Positions 55,460-64,000 of a DNA stretch of 64,000 nucleotides are shown one piece after another. The stretch covers positions 2,604,501 through 2,668,500 of the forward strand of contig NZ_CP046056.1 of NCBI RefSeq assembly GCF_016132445.1, given 5' to 3'. The position numbers and the translations under genes were made by a program. Origin of the DNA: Venatoribacter cucullus (GTDB lineage: Bacteria; Pseudomonadota; Gammaproteobacteria; Pseudomonadales; Oceanobacteraceae). The notes under the pieces are model-generated. The model was not told the DNA's origin, did no database searches, and saw only the letters and a program-made list of their open reading frames with translations. How positions within the stretch are numbered: the first letter of the stretch is position 1; every line of letters starts with the position of its first letter.

Positions 55460-56314
55460 TTACCCCGGCAACGGCGTGTATTCGTCGCTATCACCCGGCA
55501 CGGGTGGAAAGCGCTGTTCACGCCAGTCGTCTTCCGCCTGTTTAATGCGCTCACGGCTGTAAGCAACAAAATTCCAGCGAATATAGGGCACGCTGGCGTA
55601 AGCATCGCCGCCCAGCAACACCAGCCGGCTGTATTCGTTCACCTGAATGCGGTCGCTGTTATCCAGCAGCACAAAAGCGCCGGCCTTAAAATCTTCGCCG
55701 TTAATACGGATCGAGCCTTCCTGTAAATACAGCGCGGTTTCCTGCGTTGCCGAGGGCAGCTCAATGATTTCACCCTGCTGGCTGACCACATCAATAAAAA
55801 ACATCGGCGCATGGCTGCGCACCGGCGAGGTCATACCATAAGCCTCGCCTGCCACCAGCCGCATCATGGTGTTGCCCTGGTAGCGGTGCGGCAGCTGGTG
55901 TTTTTTCACATGCTGAAAGGCCGGTTCTATTTCGGCTTTTTCCGGCGGCAAGGCCAGCCAGAATTGCAGACCGTTCAGCTCATGCTCGCGGGCGCGTACC
56001 TCAAGGGTTTCCCGTTCCGAATGCACAATGCCGCGGCCGGCGGTCATCCAGTTCACCTCACCGGGCAGAATTTCCTGCACATTCCCCAGGCTGTCGCGGT
56101 GCAGCATGCTGCCGCTGAATAAATAGGTGAGGGTCGCCAGGCCAATGTGCGGATGCGGCCGTACATTCACGCCCTCACCGGCGGCAAAATGCGCCGGGCC
56201 AATATGGTCGAGGAAGATAAATGGCCCCACCATTTTCTTCACCCGGCTGGGCAGAATGCGGGTAACGGTAAAACCATCCAGATCTTTGTCTTCACCCTGA
56301 ATAAGACTGGCCAT
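55460..56314 (-). CDS. Pirin family protein
   Basis: A 284-residue bicupin. The N-terminal pirin signature is clear: GPFIFLDHIGPAHF, NVRPHPHIGLATLTYLFSG (metal-binding His), MTAGRGIVHSE, and the C-terminal cupin with ALYLQEGSIRING. Pirins vary from quercetinase activity to regulatory binding; role here unknown. Start at the second ATG (56314), which has AGGAG six bases before it; the first ATG at 56320 is too close. Divergent from parC. Confidence 0.88.
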   Translation of the reverse strand: MASLIQGEDKDLDGFTVTRILPSRVKKMVGPFIFLDHIGPAHFAAGEGVNVRPHPHIGLATLTYLFSGSMLHRDSLGNVQEILPGEVNWMTAGRGIVHSERETLEVRAREHELNGLQFWLALPPEKAEIEPAFQHVKKHQLPHRYQGNTMMRLVAGEAYGMTSPVRSHAPMFFIDVVSQQGEIIELPSATQETALYLQEGSIRINGEDFKAGAFVLLDNSDRIQVNEYSRLVLLGGDAYASVPYIRWNFVAYSRERIKQAEDDWREQRFPPVPGDSDEYTPLPG

Positions 56315-56505
56315 AACCATCTCCTGTAAGCGGTAACCACCCCAGTGTACGCAATCCGCCCAGAATTACTTTGGCAAAATCCGGCCGCTTTCTTTCGACT
56401 TTATCGAACCAATCGCCCATCGTGGCGCCGCTGCCCCATTGTTCAAAGCGGCCGGGTCGGTCACAATCAGGCCCATCTTTTGTCTGAGCCTGGCTTGCGG
56501 GAATT

Positions 56506-58764
56506 ATGACCAATCAGATCATCTACACCGATGACGGCGTTGAACGTCAGTCGTTAAAGCAATACACCGAAAGCGCGTACCTGAATTACTCCATGTACGT
56601 GATTCTCGACCGCGCCCTGCCGCACGTTGGCGACGGCCTGAAACCGGTACAGCGCCGCATTGTCTACGCCATGAGCGAGCTGGGCCTGAAACACACCGCC
56701 AAATACAAGAAATCGGCCCGTACCGTGGGTGACGTGCTGGGTAAATACCACCCGCACGGCGACAGCGCCTGTTACGAAGCCATGGTATTAATGGCGCAAC
56801 CGTTTTCTTACCGTTACCCGCTGGTCGATGGTCAGGGCAACTGGGGCGCGCCGGACGATCCGAAATCTTTCGCCGCCATGCGTTACACCGAATCGCGGCT
56901 GGCCCCTTACGCCGATGTGCTGCTCAGTGAACTGGGTCAGGGCACGGTGGAATGGCAGCCCAACTTCGACGGCACCATGGACGAGCCTTGCACCTTGCCG
57001 GCGCGACTGCCCAACGTGCTGCTGAATGGCACCACCGGTATTGCCGTGGGGATGGCCACCGACATTCCGCCGCACAATATCCGCGAAATCGCCAGCGCCT
57101 GTATTCACCTGCTGGACGACCCGGAGGCCAGCCTCGATGCTCTGTGCGAGCACGTTATCGCCCCGGATTTTCCCACCGAAGCGGAAATTATTACCCCGCG
57201 GGCCGACCTGCGTAAAATCTACCGCGATGGCCGTGGCAGCGTAAAAATGCGCGCCGTGTACACCATCGAAGACGGCGATATTGTGATTACCGCGCTGCCG
57301 CACCAGACCTCCGGTGCCAAGGTGCTGGAACAGATCGCCGCGCAGATGAACGCGAAAAAACTGCCGTTGGTTACCGACCTGCGCGACGAATCCGACCACG
57401 AAAATCCGACCCGGTTGGTGATCGTGCCGAAATCCAATCGTGTCGATACCGATGCCCTGATGGCGCACCTGTTCGCCACCACCGATCTGGAAAAGAATTA
57501 CCGCGTTAATATGAACGTGATCGGTCTGGACGGCCGGCCGCAGGTAAAAGACCTGAAAACCATGCTCAGCGAATGGCTGACCTACCGCACCGAAACCGTG
57601 CGCCGGCGTCTGCAGTTCCGCCTCGATAAAGTGCTGGCGCGCCTGCACATTCTGGAAGGTTTATTGGTCGCCTTCCTGAATATTGATGAAGTGATCGAAA
57701 TTATCCGCCGTGAAGAAGAACCGAAAGCCGTGCTGATGCAGCGCTTTGGTATTTCCGATATTCAGGCCGAAGCCATCCTCGAATTAAAACTGCGCCATCT
57801 GGCCAAACTCGAGGAAATGAAAATCCGTGGCGAGCAGGACGAGCTGGAAAAAGAACGCGATAACCTGGAAAAAACCCTGGGTTCTGAGCGTCGCCTGAAA
57901 ACCCTGATTAAAAAAGAAATCAGCGCCGATGCTGAGCAATACGGCGATGACCGCCGCTCGCCGGTGGTGGTACGCGGTGAAGCCAAAGCCTTCAGCGAAA
58001 CCGAACTGGTGGCCACCGAACCCGTTACCATAGTGCTGTCCGACAAAGGCTGGGTGCGCGCCGCCAAAGGCCATGATATTGATGGCGAAAACCTCAGCTA
58101 TAAATCGGGCGATAAATTCCTGATGGCAGCCTGTGGTAAATCCAGCCAGAACGCGGTGTTTATCGACACCACGGGGCGCTCTTACAGCCTGGCAGCGCAC
58201 AGTCTGCCGTCGGCGCGTGGTCAGGGCGAACCCTTAACCGGCCGCTTAACACCACCGGCCGGGGCCAATTTTATGGCCACCTTAATCGGTAACGATGACG
58301 AGCAATACCTGCTCAGCACCGACGCCGGCTACGGTTTTATCGGCACGCTGGCCGATATGCAGAGCAAAAACAAAGCCGGTAAAAACCTGATTACCGTGCC
58401 CGACAATGCCCGCATTCTGAACCCGGCGAAAATCACCGACCCGGACAACAGCTGGATTGCCGCAATCAGCAATCAGGGTCGGTTACTGGTGTTCCCGGCT
58501 GCCGACCTGCCGCAAATGGCGCGCGGCAAAGGCAACAAGATGATCGGAATTCCCACCGAAGCTGCCAGCAAACGTGAAGAGCTGATGATCGCCGCCGTGG
58601 CCTTCAGCAAAGACGACACTCTGCTGGTGTACAGCGGCAAACGCCACCTGAATATGAAGTTTGCCGATCTGGAACACTACCTGGGCGAACGGGGTCGCCG
58701 CGGTAATAAACTGCCGCGCGGTTTCCAGAATGTGGACGCCATGGAAGTGGTACGCAAAGACTGA
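56506..58764 (+). CDS. parC: DNA topoisomerase IV subunit A
   Basis: ParC is the DNA-cleaving subunit of topoisomerase IV. The 752-residue protein has [28 protein letters not shown] (the quinolone-resistance region with Ser and Glu in their usual places), the catalytic Tyr in [10 protein letters not shown], and [14 protein letters not shown]. The shortened C-terminal domain and lack of the GyrA box separate it from GyrA. Works with ParE at 50652. Confidence 0.96.
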   Translation: MTNQIIYTDDGVERQSLKQYTESAYLNYSMYVILDRALPHVGDGLKPVQRRIVYAMSELGLKHTAKYKKSARTVGDVLGKYHPHGDSACYEAMVLMAQPFSYRYPLVDGQGNWGAPDDPKSFAAMRYTESRLAPYADVLLSELGQGTVEWQPNFDGTMDEPCTLPARLPNVLLNGTTGIAVGMATDIPPHNIREIASACIHLLDDPEASLDALCEHVIAPDFPTEAEIITPRADLRKIYRDGRGSVKMRAVYTIEDGDIVITALPHQTSGAKVLEQIAAQMNAKKLPLVTDLRDESDHENPTRLVIVPKSNRVDTDALMAHLFATTDLEKNYRVNMNVIGLDGRPQVKDLKTMLSEWLTYRTETVRRRLQFRLDKVLARLHILEGLLVAFLNIDEVIEIIRREEEPKAVLMQRFGISDIQAEAILELKLRHLAKLEEMKIRGEQDELEKERDNLEKTLGSERRLKTLIKKEISADAEQYGDDRRSPVVVRGEAKAFSETELVATEPVTIVLSDKGWVRAAKGHDIDGENLSYKSGDKFLMAACGKSSQNAVFIDTTGRSYSLAAHSLPSARGQGEPLTGRLTPPAGANFMATLIGNDDEQYLLSTDAGYGFIGTLADMQSKNKAGKNLITVPDNARILNPAKITDPDNSWIAAISNQGRLLVFPAADLPQMARGKGNKMIGIPTEAASKREELMIAAVAFSKDDTLLVYSGKRHLNMKFADLEHYLGERGRRGNKLPRGFQNVDAMEVVRKD

Positions 58765-58770
58765 CCCGCC

Positions 58771-58800
58771 GGCCGGCGTCCCCATACCGGGACGCTGGCC
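58771..58800 (+). terminator. Hairpin after parC
   Basis: GCGTCCC / GGGACGC stem extended by an outer GGCC / GGCC pair; no T-run. Seven bases after the parC stop and just before the speE promoter. Confidence 0.5.
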
Positions 58801-58811
58801 CCCATCTCCGC

Positions 58812-58817
58812 TATAAT
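58812..58817 (+). promoter_or_regulatory. -10 element of the speE promoter
   Basis: Perfect TATAAT 32 bases before the speE ATG; the -35 (GGGACG at 17 bases) is poor and overlaps the parC hairpin. Confidence 0.5.
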
Positions 58818-58848
58818 CCCGCCAATTTTTTTGCTTACAGGCCTTGTT

Positions 58849-59703
58849 ATGTCCGTTACCGCGACCGTCAGCGAAACGCTGTACCCGGGTTATGCCCAGA
58901 CCTTTACCGTTGAAAAAGTGCTGTTTGAAATCAAAACTGAACACCAGCATCTGCAGATTATTGAAACCCCCTTTATGGGCCGCGTGATGCTGCTCGATGG
59001 CGTGGTGCAAACCACCGAACGCGATGAATTTATTTACCACGAAATGATGGTGCACGTGCCGCTGTTCGCCCACCCGAACCCTAAGCGCGTACTCATTATC
59101 GGCGGCGGTGACGGCGGCATTCTGCGCGAAGTGCTGAAGCACAAAAACGTTGAGCACGTTACCCAGGTCGAGATCGACGGCAGCGTGATTGACATGTGCA
59201 AAGAGTATTTCCCCAACCACTCCGCCGGTGCCTATGACGACCCGCGCGCCACCATCGTGATTGCCGATGGCAAAGAATTTGTGGCGCAGTGCCAGGACAC
59301 TTTCGATGTGATCATTGCCGATTCCACCGACCCTATTGGCCCGGCCGAAGTGCTGTTTACCGCCGACTTTTATAAAGACGAAAAAACCTGCCTGAACCCT
59401 GGCGGCATTATGGTGGCGCAGAACGGCGTGCCCTTTATGCAGGGCCAGGAAGTCACCAACACCTTCCAGCGCCTGAGCAAGCTGTACCGTGATGCCAGCT
59501 TCTATGTGTCACCGGTGCCGACCTACATCGGCGGCCTGATGGCACTGGCCTGGGCCAGCGATGACGCCAGCCTGCGTCAACAAAGTGCAGACGTCATTCA
59601 GCAACGCATCGACCGCGCCGGCTTCCCTACCCGCTTCTACAACGCCGACGTTCATGTGGCCGCGTTTGCGCTGCCGAACTATATTCGCGCGTTGATGGTT
59701 TAG
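58849..59703 (+). CDS. speE: Polyamine aminopropyltransferase (spermidine synthase)
   Basis: SpeE moves an aminopropyl group from decarboxylated SAM to putrescine. The 284-residue enzyme has LLDGVVQTTERDEFIYHEM, the nucleotide loop IIGGGDGGILREVLKH, VEIDGSVID and the catalytic IIADSTDPIGPAEVLFT. ATG at 58849 is used; a TTG at 58831 lies next to the -10. No speD is in the window. Confidence 0.95.
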   Translation: MSVTATVSETLYPGYAQTFTVEKVLFEIKTEHQHLQIIETPFMGRVMLLDGVVQTTERDEFIYHEMMVHVPLFAHPNPKRVLIIGGGDGGILREVLKHKNVEHVTQVEIDGSVIDMCKEYFPNHSAGAYDDPRATIVIADGKEFVAQCQDTFDVIIADSTDPIGPAEVLFTADFYKDEKTCLNPGGIMVAQNGVPFMQGQEVTNTFQRLSKLYRDASFYVSPVPTYIGGLMALAWASDDASLRQQSADVIQQRIDRAGFPTRFYNADVHVAAFALPNYIRALMV

Positions 59704-59709
59704 TTTTCT

Positions 59710-59794
59710 GGTTGAGGGTTGGGCGTTAAGCGTTGGGCGTGCTGCGGAAATGATCACCGGGCACGCAGAACCCTGAACGCCTAACCTTGAACGC
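59710..59794. repeat. Heptad palindrome element, copy 3
   Basis: Arms of about 33 bases (59710-59742 and 59761-59793/4) pair at 25 of 33 positions around an 18-base loop. The left arm is GTTGAGG, GTTGGGC, GTTAAGC, GTTGGGC then GTGC; the right arm reads back as GTTCAAG, GTTAGGC, GTTCAGG, GTTCTGC then GTGC. It lies between speE and cyaA, both on plus, and its end supplies a TTGAAC that could act as -35 for cyaA. Confidence 0.85.
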
Positions 59795-59817
59795 AATCGT
59801 CCATACCGCGATATACT
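59787..59817 (+). promoter_or_regulatory. Candidate cyaA promoter overlapping the repeat
   Basis: TTGAAC (59787-59792, inside the repeat arm) and TATACT (59812-59817) with a 19-base spacer. Transcription would start about one base before the cyaA ATG, so the message would be almost leaderless, and indeed no ribosome site is seen (TTCTCCCC precedes the ATG). Confidence 0.35.
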
Positions 59818-59824
59818 TCTCCCC

Positions 59825-62602
59825 ATGACAACCGCATCCCGCACCAGCATCGCTCCACAGCAGGTCATTCAGTGGCACAGCAACTTTCTGCAACTGAATC
59901 AGGCCCGGCTGGATGCTGCCCGCAGTTTGCTGCTGCCACGTCAGCAACTGGTGCTGGACGTACTGCCGTTATTGCTGCACCTGAACCATCCGCGCCTGCC
60001 GGGCTTTGTCGATTTCCGCACCGCTGCCGGTATCCGTAATTACTCACCCACCCAGCAACAACTGCAAAGTTTGCAGGCGCTGGCCCGTGGCGTGCAGATT
60101 CCGCGTGGCAGTGGCGGTGGTGATATTCTGGGTCTGTACCTGATGGGCAGCATCGGCTCGCTGGCGCAGGCGCGCAGCAGCGATCTGGATATGTGGCTGT
60201 GCCACGATGAAACCCTGCCTCCCCAGGCACTGGCAGGCCTGCAGCAAAAATGCCAGTTGCTGGAGCGCTGGGCCGCCGAACAGGGCATCGAGCTGCACAT
60301 TTTCCTGATGAATTTAACCGAGTTCCGCCAGGGCCAGAACCGCTCAGCGGAAGGTGAAGACTGCGGCACCACCCAACACCTGCTGCTGCTGGACGAGTTT
60401 TACCGCAGCGCCGTGTGGCTGGCCGGCTGTATGCCGCGCTGGTGGCTGATTCCCAATCAGGAAGAACGCAATGCCGACCGTTTCTGGCAACAGCTGGCCG
60501 ACCAGCACCGCGTCAACCCGGTGCAATGGCTGGACTTCGGCGCCATTCCCGCCATTCCACCGGCTGAATTTATCGGCGCCGGTCTGTGGCAACTGAATAA
60601 AGGCCTGTCCGACCCCTACAAATCGCTGCTGAAGCTGCTGCTCACCCGCCATTACGCCAGCCAGTATCCGGTCATCCGGCCGCTGTGCTGGGACCTGAAA
60701 GAACAGGTTCACAACGGCAATATTGAGCTGCAACCCAACGACGCCTATTTGCTGCTGCTGCGGCGCATTACCCAGCAGCTGGAACAGGAAGGCAATCCGG
60801 AACGGGTACAGCTGGCACGGCGGGCGTTATACTTTAAAGCCCAACTGCCCCTCAGCCAGCTTGGCCCCAGCCAGCGCAGCAGCTGGCGCACCGCCGTGCT
60901 GCAGGCACTTTGTCACGACTGGGGCTGGCAGGATGCGCAACTGGCCGAGCTGGATGCCCGCCCGCACTGGAGCCCGCAGCGCATCGCCAGTGAGCGCAAC
61001 TCGCTAATCAGCGAAATGCTCAGCAGCTACCGGTTTTTGTCGGCCTTCAGTCAGAAATACGCACCGCGCCTGCACATCAGTAAACAGGATATGCAAAGCC
61101 TGGGTAATCAGCTGTACGCCGCGTTCGACAACCGGCCCGGCAAAATTGTAAACATTAACCCCGGCATCAGCCCGTCGCTGGCACAGGAAAAAATCACCCT
61201 CAACCTGCAGCAGGATATCTGGCAGCTGATTCCGGGGCTGGTCAATCCAGTCACCGACAGCCTGCGGCCGGACCATATCCTGAAACAGTCGCCCAGCCTC
61301 ACCGAGTTACTGTGCTTTGCCCGCCTTAACGGCCTACTGCAGGATCACACCCGCATCGCCCTGTACCCGCAGCACAACCCGCTCAGTGCCTACGAACTGA
61401 AACAGATTTTGCAGGTGGTACAGGGTATTCAGCCGCCACAACCCGACCACGCCGACTTCCTGCAACCGGCGCAGCCGCTGCAATGGCACCTGCTGGTAAA
61501 CGTCGGCGTTGACCCCCAGCATCATCTCAGCCGGCTGGGCATGCAGAAAATCAGCAACCGTGACGATGCTCTGGGCTTCAGCGCCGCGCGGGAAAATCTG
61601 GTGCTGACCATTGACCTGGTTACCCTGAACAACTGGGGGGAATGGCAGGTAGAACGCTTTAGCGGCGATGCCTGCCTGCTGCATTGTCTGCAACATCTGC
61701 TGCAGCATTTACCCAAAGTCGCCGAGCAGGGCTGGCCGCAGTGGCAGGTGCATTGCCATTGCGCCAGCCGCGCTGCGGCCATTCGCCACCGGGTCGAACA
61801 GGTGCTGCAGGATGTGCTCGGTCATTTTGTCGAACAGCCACGCTCGCCTTACCTGCTGGAAGTGGCAGAATGCTATTACCTGCTGGAAAACACCCGTCGC
61901 GGCGTCGAACTGCGCATCGCCGATACGCCAATGAAACTGCTGGCGTTGCTGCAGCGGCCGGCGCGCTCGTTTATTCAGTACACCCTCGACCGCTCAGCGC
62001 TGCAGAACAGCCCGCTGCAGCTGATTTTTTCCCACAGCAAAGCTGGTCTGTGGCAACTGTTTTACTGGCGCAAAGACGGCCGGCTGTATTTTTATTTTCT
62101 CGATGAAAAGGGCGTATTGCTGCACCAGCAATGGCCAGACACCAGCTCCGACCCGCACAGCCTGCCGTGGTTATTACCGCTGCTGCGCTTTCTGCGCCAG
62201 CTAGACCAGCGCTGGCAACGCCTGAACGGCCGCAGCCAGGAACGCAAAATAATGCTGTGGGAACTGCGCCGCAAAGCGCAGAGTTTTGACTTTGAAATTG
62301 CCCGCCGGCGCCTGCCCGAACTGGCCGCCCAGACCACCAGCATCGACCTGCGCGCCGTCCTCAACAGCCAGCAACAGGCCACGCTGTACTGCAACGGCCA
62401 GGAATTTAACAGCTGGGAATACGGCAGCGACCTCTACCCGGCCGTTATCCGTACCGTACAGGCGTTGCGCAGCAGCCATGGTAATTACCCACTGGCACTC
62501 AGTGATCTGGAACTGCCCGACAACCAGAACATCATCACCCACCTGCAAATCCGTCAGCGCTTGGAAAACCGGCTGGCGCAGGCCCAGCAAGACGCCGGAT
62601 AG
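59825..62602 (+). CDS. cyaA: Class I adenylate cyclase
   Basis: A 925-residue class I (enterobacterial-type) adenylate cyclase making cAMP from ATP for CRP control. The N-terminal catalytic domain shows LYLMGSIGSLAQARSSDLDMWLCHD (nucleotidyltransferase GS and Asp pair, about residues 100-124), KCQLLERWAAEQGIELHIFLMNL and LLLDEFYRSAVWLAG. The C-terminal half is the usual regulatory region. The length is somewhat longer than the E. coli protein. Paired functionally with cpdA at 49159. Confidence 0.94.
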   Translation: MTTASRTSIAPQQVIQWHSNFLQLNQARLDAARSLLLPRQQLVLDVLPLLLHLNHPRLPGFVDFRTAAGIRNYSPTQQQLQSLQALARGVQIPRGSGGGDILGLYLMGSIGSLAQARSSDLDMWLCHDETLPPQALAGLQQKCQLLERWAAEQGIELHIFLMNLTEFRQGQNRSAEGEDCGTTQHLLLLDEFYRSAVWLAGCMPRWWLIPNQEERNADRFWQQLADQHRVNPVQWLDFGAIPAIPPAEFIGAGLWQLNKGLSDPYKSLLKLLLTRHYASQYPVIRPLCWDLKEQVHNGNIELQPNDAYLLLLRRITQQLEQEGNPERVQLARRALYFKAQLPLSQLGPSQRSSWRTAVLQALCHDWGWQDAQLAELDARPHWSPQRIASERNSLISEMLSSYRFLSAFSQKYAPRLHISKQDMQSLGNQLYAAFDNRPGKIVNINPGISPSLAQEKITLNLQQDIWQLIPGLVNPVTDSLRPDHILKQSPSLTELLCFARLNGLLQDHTRIALYPQHNPLSAYELKQILQVVQGIQPPQPDHADFLQPAQPLQWHLLVNVGVDPQHHLSRLGMQKISNRDDALGFSAARENLVLTIDLVTLNNWGEWQVERFSGDACLLHCLQHLLQHLPKVAEQGWPQWQVHCHCASRAAAIRHRVEQVLQDVLGHFVEQPRSPYLLEVAECYYLLENTRRGVELRIADTPMKLLALLQRPARSFIQYTLDRSALQNSPLQLIFSHSKAGLWQLFYWRKDGRLYFYFLDEKGVLLHQQWPDTSSDPHSLPWLLPLLRFLRQLDQRWQRLNGRSQERKIMLWELRRKAQSFDFEIARRRLPELAAQTTSIDLRAVLNSQQQATLYCNGQEFNSWEYGSDLYPAVIRTVQALRSSHGNYPLALSDLELPDNQNIITHLQIRQRLENRLAQAQQDAG

Positions 62603-62618
62603 CAGGCTCGGCACGGCG

Positions 62619-62647
62619 GAGACAGCCCGCCCGAATCTCCGTATAAT
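62619..62647 (+). promoter_or_regulatory. Sigma-70 promoter for lptM-lysA
   Basis: GAGACA (-35, four of six) at 62619-62624, 17-base spacer, perfect TATAAT at 62642-62647, 27 bases before the lptM ATG. Confidence 0.6.
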
Positions 62648-62673
62648 GCCGGCCAACTGCGGAGAACCAGACC

Positions 62674-62805
62674 ATGCTGAAACAGCCTTTATTCCTGCTG
62701 CTATTGTCGCTGCCCCTGTTACTGGCCGGTTGTGGCCAGAAAGGGCCGTTGTATCTGCCGGAAAGCTCTGCCGCGCCCACCGAATCTATGGAAACCCCGT
62801 CCTGA
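62674..62805 (+). CDS. lptM: LPS-assembly lipoprotein LptM (YifL)
   Basis: A 43-residue lipoprotein too small for most gene finders. Signal peptide MLKQPLFLLLLSLPLLLAG-C with lipidated Cys20, then GQKGPLYLPE, the conserved core of LptM. LptM helps the LptDE outer-membrane translocon form its disulfides. Its place just before lysA is the usual one in gammaproteobacteria. GGAGAA ribosome site, stop one base before the lysA ATG. Confidence 0.92.
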   Translation: MLKQPLFLLLLSLPLLLAGCGQKGPLYLPESSAAPTESMETPS

Positions 62806-62806
62806 T

Positions 62807-64000
62807 ATGTCGATTTTCAGTTACCAGAATGGCGTGTTACACGCCGAACAGGTGTCACTGGCCGCGCTGGCTGAACACTATGGCACGCCGCTGTATGTGT
62901 ATTCCCGCGCCGCGCTGGAACAGCATTTCCGCGCCTATACCGACGCGCTGGGCGACTGGCCGCATCTGGTGTGTTACGCGGTAAAAGCCAACTCCAATAT
63001 TGCCGTGCTGAACGTGCTGGCCCGTCAGGGCGCCGGCTTCGATATCGTCAGCCTGGGCGAACTGGAGCGGGTGCTGGCCGCCGGCGGCGAGCCGCACAAA
63101 ATCGTCTTTTCCGGCGTTGGTAAGCAAGCCGCGGAAATGGCCCGCGCGCTGGACGTGGGCGTGTACTGCTTTAACGTCGAGTCCGAAGCCGAACTGGAAC
63201 GCCTGAGCAGCGTTGCCGTACAGCTGGGCAAAACCGCGCACATTTCCCTGCGCGTTAACCCGGACGTGGACGCCCAGACTCACCCGTACATTTCCACCGG
63301 CCTGAAAGAAAACAAATTCGGCATCGATATTAACGATGCCCCGCGCGTGTACGCCAAAGCCGCCAGCCTGCCGGGGCTGGTGATTAAAGGCGTGGACTGC
63401 CACATCGGCAGCCAGCTGACCGAAATCCGCCCGTTCCTTGATGCGCTGGAGCGCGTGCTGGCACTGGTCGACAACCTGGCCGCACAGGGTATCAGCATTG
63501 AGCATCTGGATCTGGGCGGTGGCCTGGGCGTGCAATACCGTGATGAACAACCGGCCAGCGCCGGCGACTACATTGCCGCCGTGAAAGCCCGCGTGGGCGA
63601 ACGCCGCTTCAAACTGATTTTTGAGCCGGGCCGCTCCATTGCCGCCAACGCCGGTGTGTTCCTCACCCGGGTGGAATACCTGAAGCTGAACGAGCACAAA
63701 AATTTCGCCATCATCGACGGCGCCATGAACGACCTGATCCGCCCGGCCCTGTACAGCGCCTGGCAGGATATCCGCCCGCTGCAACAGCACAGCGATGCCC
63801 CGCGCCGCAGCTATGACCTGGTCGGCCCGGTGTGCGAAACCGGCGACTTCCTCGGCAAAAACCGCGAGCTGGCACTGGCCGAAGGCGATGTACTGGCGGT
63901 GATGTCGGCCGGTGCTTACGGTTTTGTGATGGCCTCCAATTACAACACCCGCGGCCGTGCCGCCGAGGTGATGGTGGATGGCGCGCAGCATCATCTGGTG
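62807..64000 (+). CDS. lysA: Diaminopimelate decarboxylase (3' end cut by window)
   Basis: LysA decarboxylates meso-diaminopimelate to lysine with PLP. 398 residues are present, lacking only the last few. The PLP lysine is in CYAVKANSN (about residue 60), with DCHIGSQL, HLDLGGGLGV, FEPGRSIAANAG, the catalytic Cys in GPVCETGDF and AGAYGFVMASNYN. Starts one base after lptM and shares its promoter. Confidence 0.96.
   Translation, partial: MSIFSYQNGVLHAEQVSLAALAEHYGTPLYVYSRAALEQHFRAYTDALGDWPHLVCYAVKANSNIAVLNVLARQGAGFDIVSLGELERVLAAGGEPHKIVFSGVGKQAAEMARALDVGVYCFNVESEAELERLSSVAVQLGKTAHISLRVNPDVDAQTHPYISTGLKENKFGIDINDAPRVYAKAASLPGLVIKGVDCHIGSQLTEIRPFLDALERVLALVDNLAAQGISIEHLDLGGGLGVQYRDEQPASAGDYIAAVKARVGERRFKLIFEPGRSIAANAGVFLTRVEYLKLNEHKNFAIIDGAMNDLIRPALYSAWQDIRPLQQHSDAPRRSYDLVGPVCETGDFLGKNRELALAEGDVLAVMSAGAYGFVMASNYNTRGRAAEVMVDGAQHHLV

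Overview
The window reads as an ordinary stretch of chromosome from a free-living Gram-negative gammaproteobacterium. The lipopolysaccharide genes (waaA, hldE, lpxL, lptM), the class I adenylate cyclase, HexR, RppH-PtsP and the tolC / nudF-yqiB-cpdA-yqiA-parE order all point that way. A pyrB-pyrC' pair, a TorF-type porin next to glnK-amtB, and a fatty-acid/hydroxy-acid cluster suggest a marine Oceanospirillales/Pseudomonadales-type bacterium; that narrower placement is inference. I see no phage, integrase, transposase, CRISPR array, rRNA or tRNA. Genes are densely packed on both strands.

Layout. 1-1.6 kb: end of pyrB and a catalytically dead dihydroorotase (pyrC'). 1.7-5.5 kb: LPS core and lipid A genes waaA (minus), hldE and lpxL (plus). 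5.6-9.4 kb (minus): a DEDD exonuclease, a lone GspE/PilB-type ATPase and a CYTH-CHAD protein. 9.5-13.8 kb (plus): argE, argA, a spermidine-synthase-like protein and a bile-acid/sodium-symporter-type carrier. 13.8-18 kb (minus): patatin-like lipase, folA, thyA, lgt, TauE/SafE permease. 18-21.5 kb (plus): NRDE protein, L,D-transpeptidase and a MepK-like Tat-exported endopeptidase. 21.5-24.3 kb (minus): rppH-ptsP. 24.5-28.6 kb: HAD phosphatase, imelysin lipoprotein, rlmI, HDOD protein. 28.7-32 kb (minus): uvrD followed directly by an orphan TRAP solute-binding lipoprotein. 32.1-33.4 kb (plus): hexR and a 59-residue protein. 33.5-36.2 kb (minus): porin-glnK-amtB behind a clear sigma-54/NtrC control region. 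36.3-39.5 kb: ubiK, a DUF1569-like protein, a GGDEF-EAL protein and the wreck of a diguanylate cyclase. 39.6-44.5 kb (plus): a five-gene acyl-CoA operon. 44.6-47.7 kb (minus): gdhA and tolC. 47.9-55.4 kb (plus): nudF-yqiB-cpdA-yqiA-parE and a periplasmic-sensor GGDEF-EAL protein. 55.5-64 kb: pirin (minus), then parC, speE, cyaA, lptM and the start of lysA.

How the genes work together. Both halves of cAMP turnover (cyaA, cpdA), both topoisomerase IV subunits (parE, parC), a 3-3 crosslink maker and its likely cutter (ldtD-like, mepK-like), and ammonium capture plus assimilation (porin-glnK-amtB, gdhA) all lie here. Three active or formerly active cyclic-di-GMP genes are present, one of them destroyed.

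Most unusual non-coding content. (1) A dispersed intergenic palindrome family built from 7-base units (consensus GTTNRGS, four per arm), with full copies at 5508-5588, 40860-40935 and 59710-59794, several decayed relatives, and flanking stop codons often inside the arms. (2) A 14-base triplication at the folA start that makes two tiny upstream reading frames overlapping the next start codon. (3) A tandem GTTCCCACGC hairpin cluster after the acyl-CoA operon. (4) A perfect 10-base inverted repeat in front of that operon.
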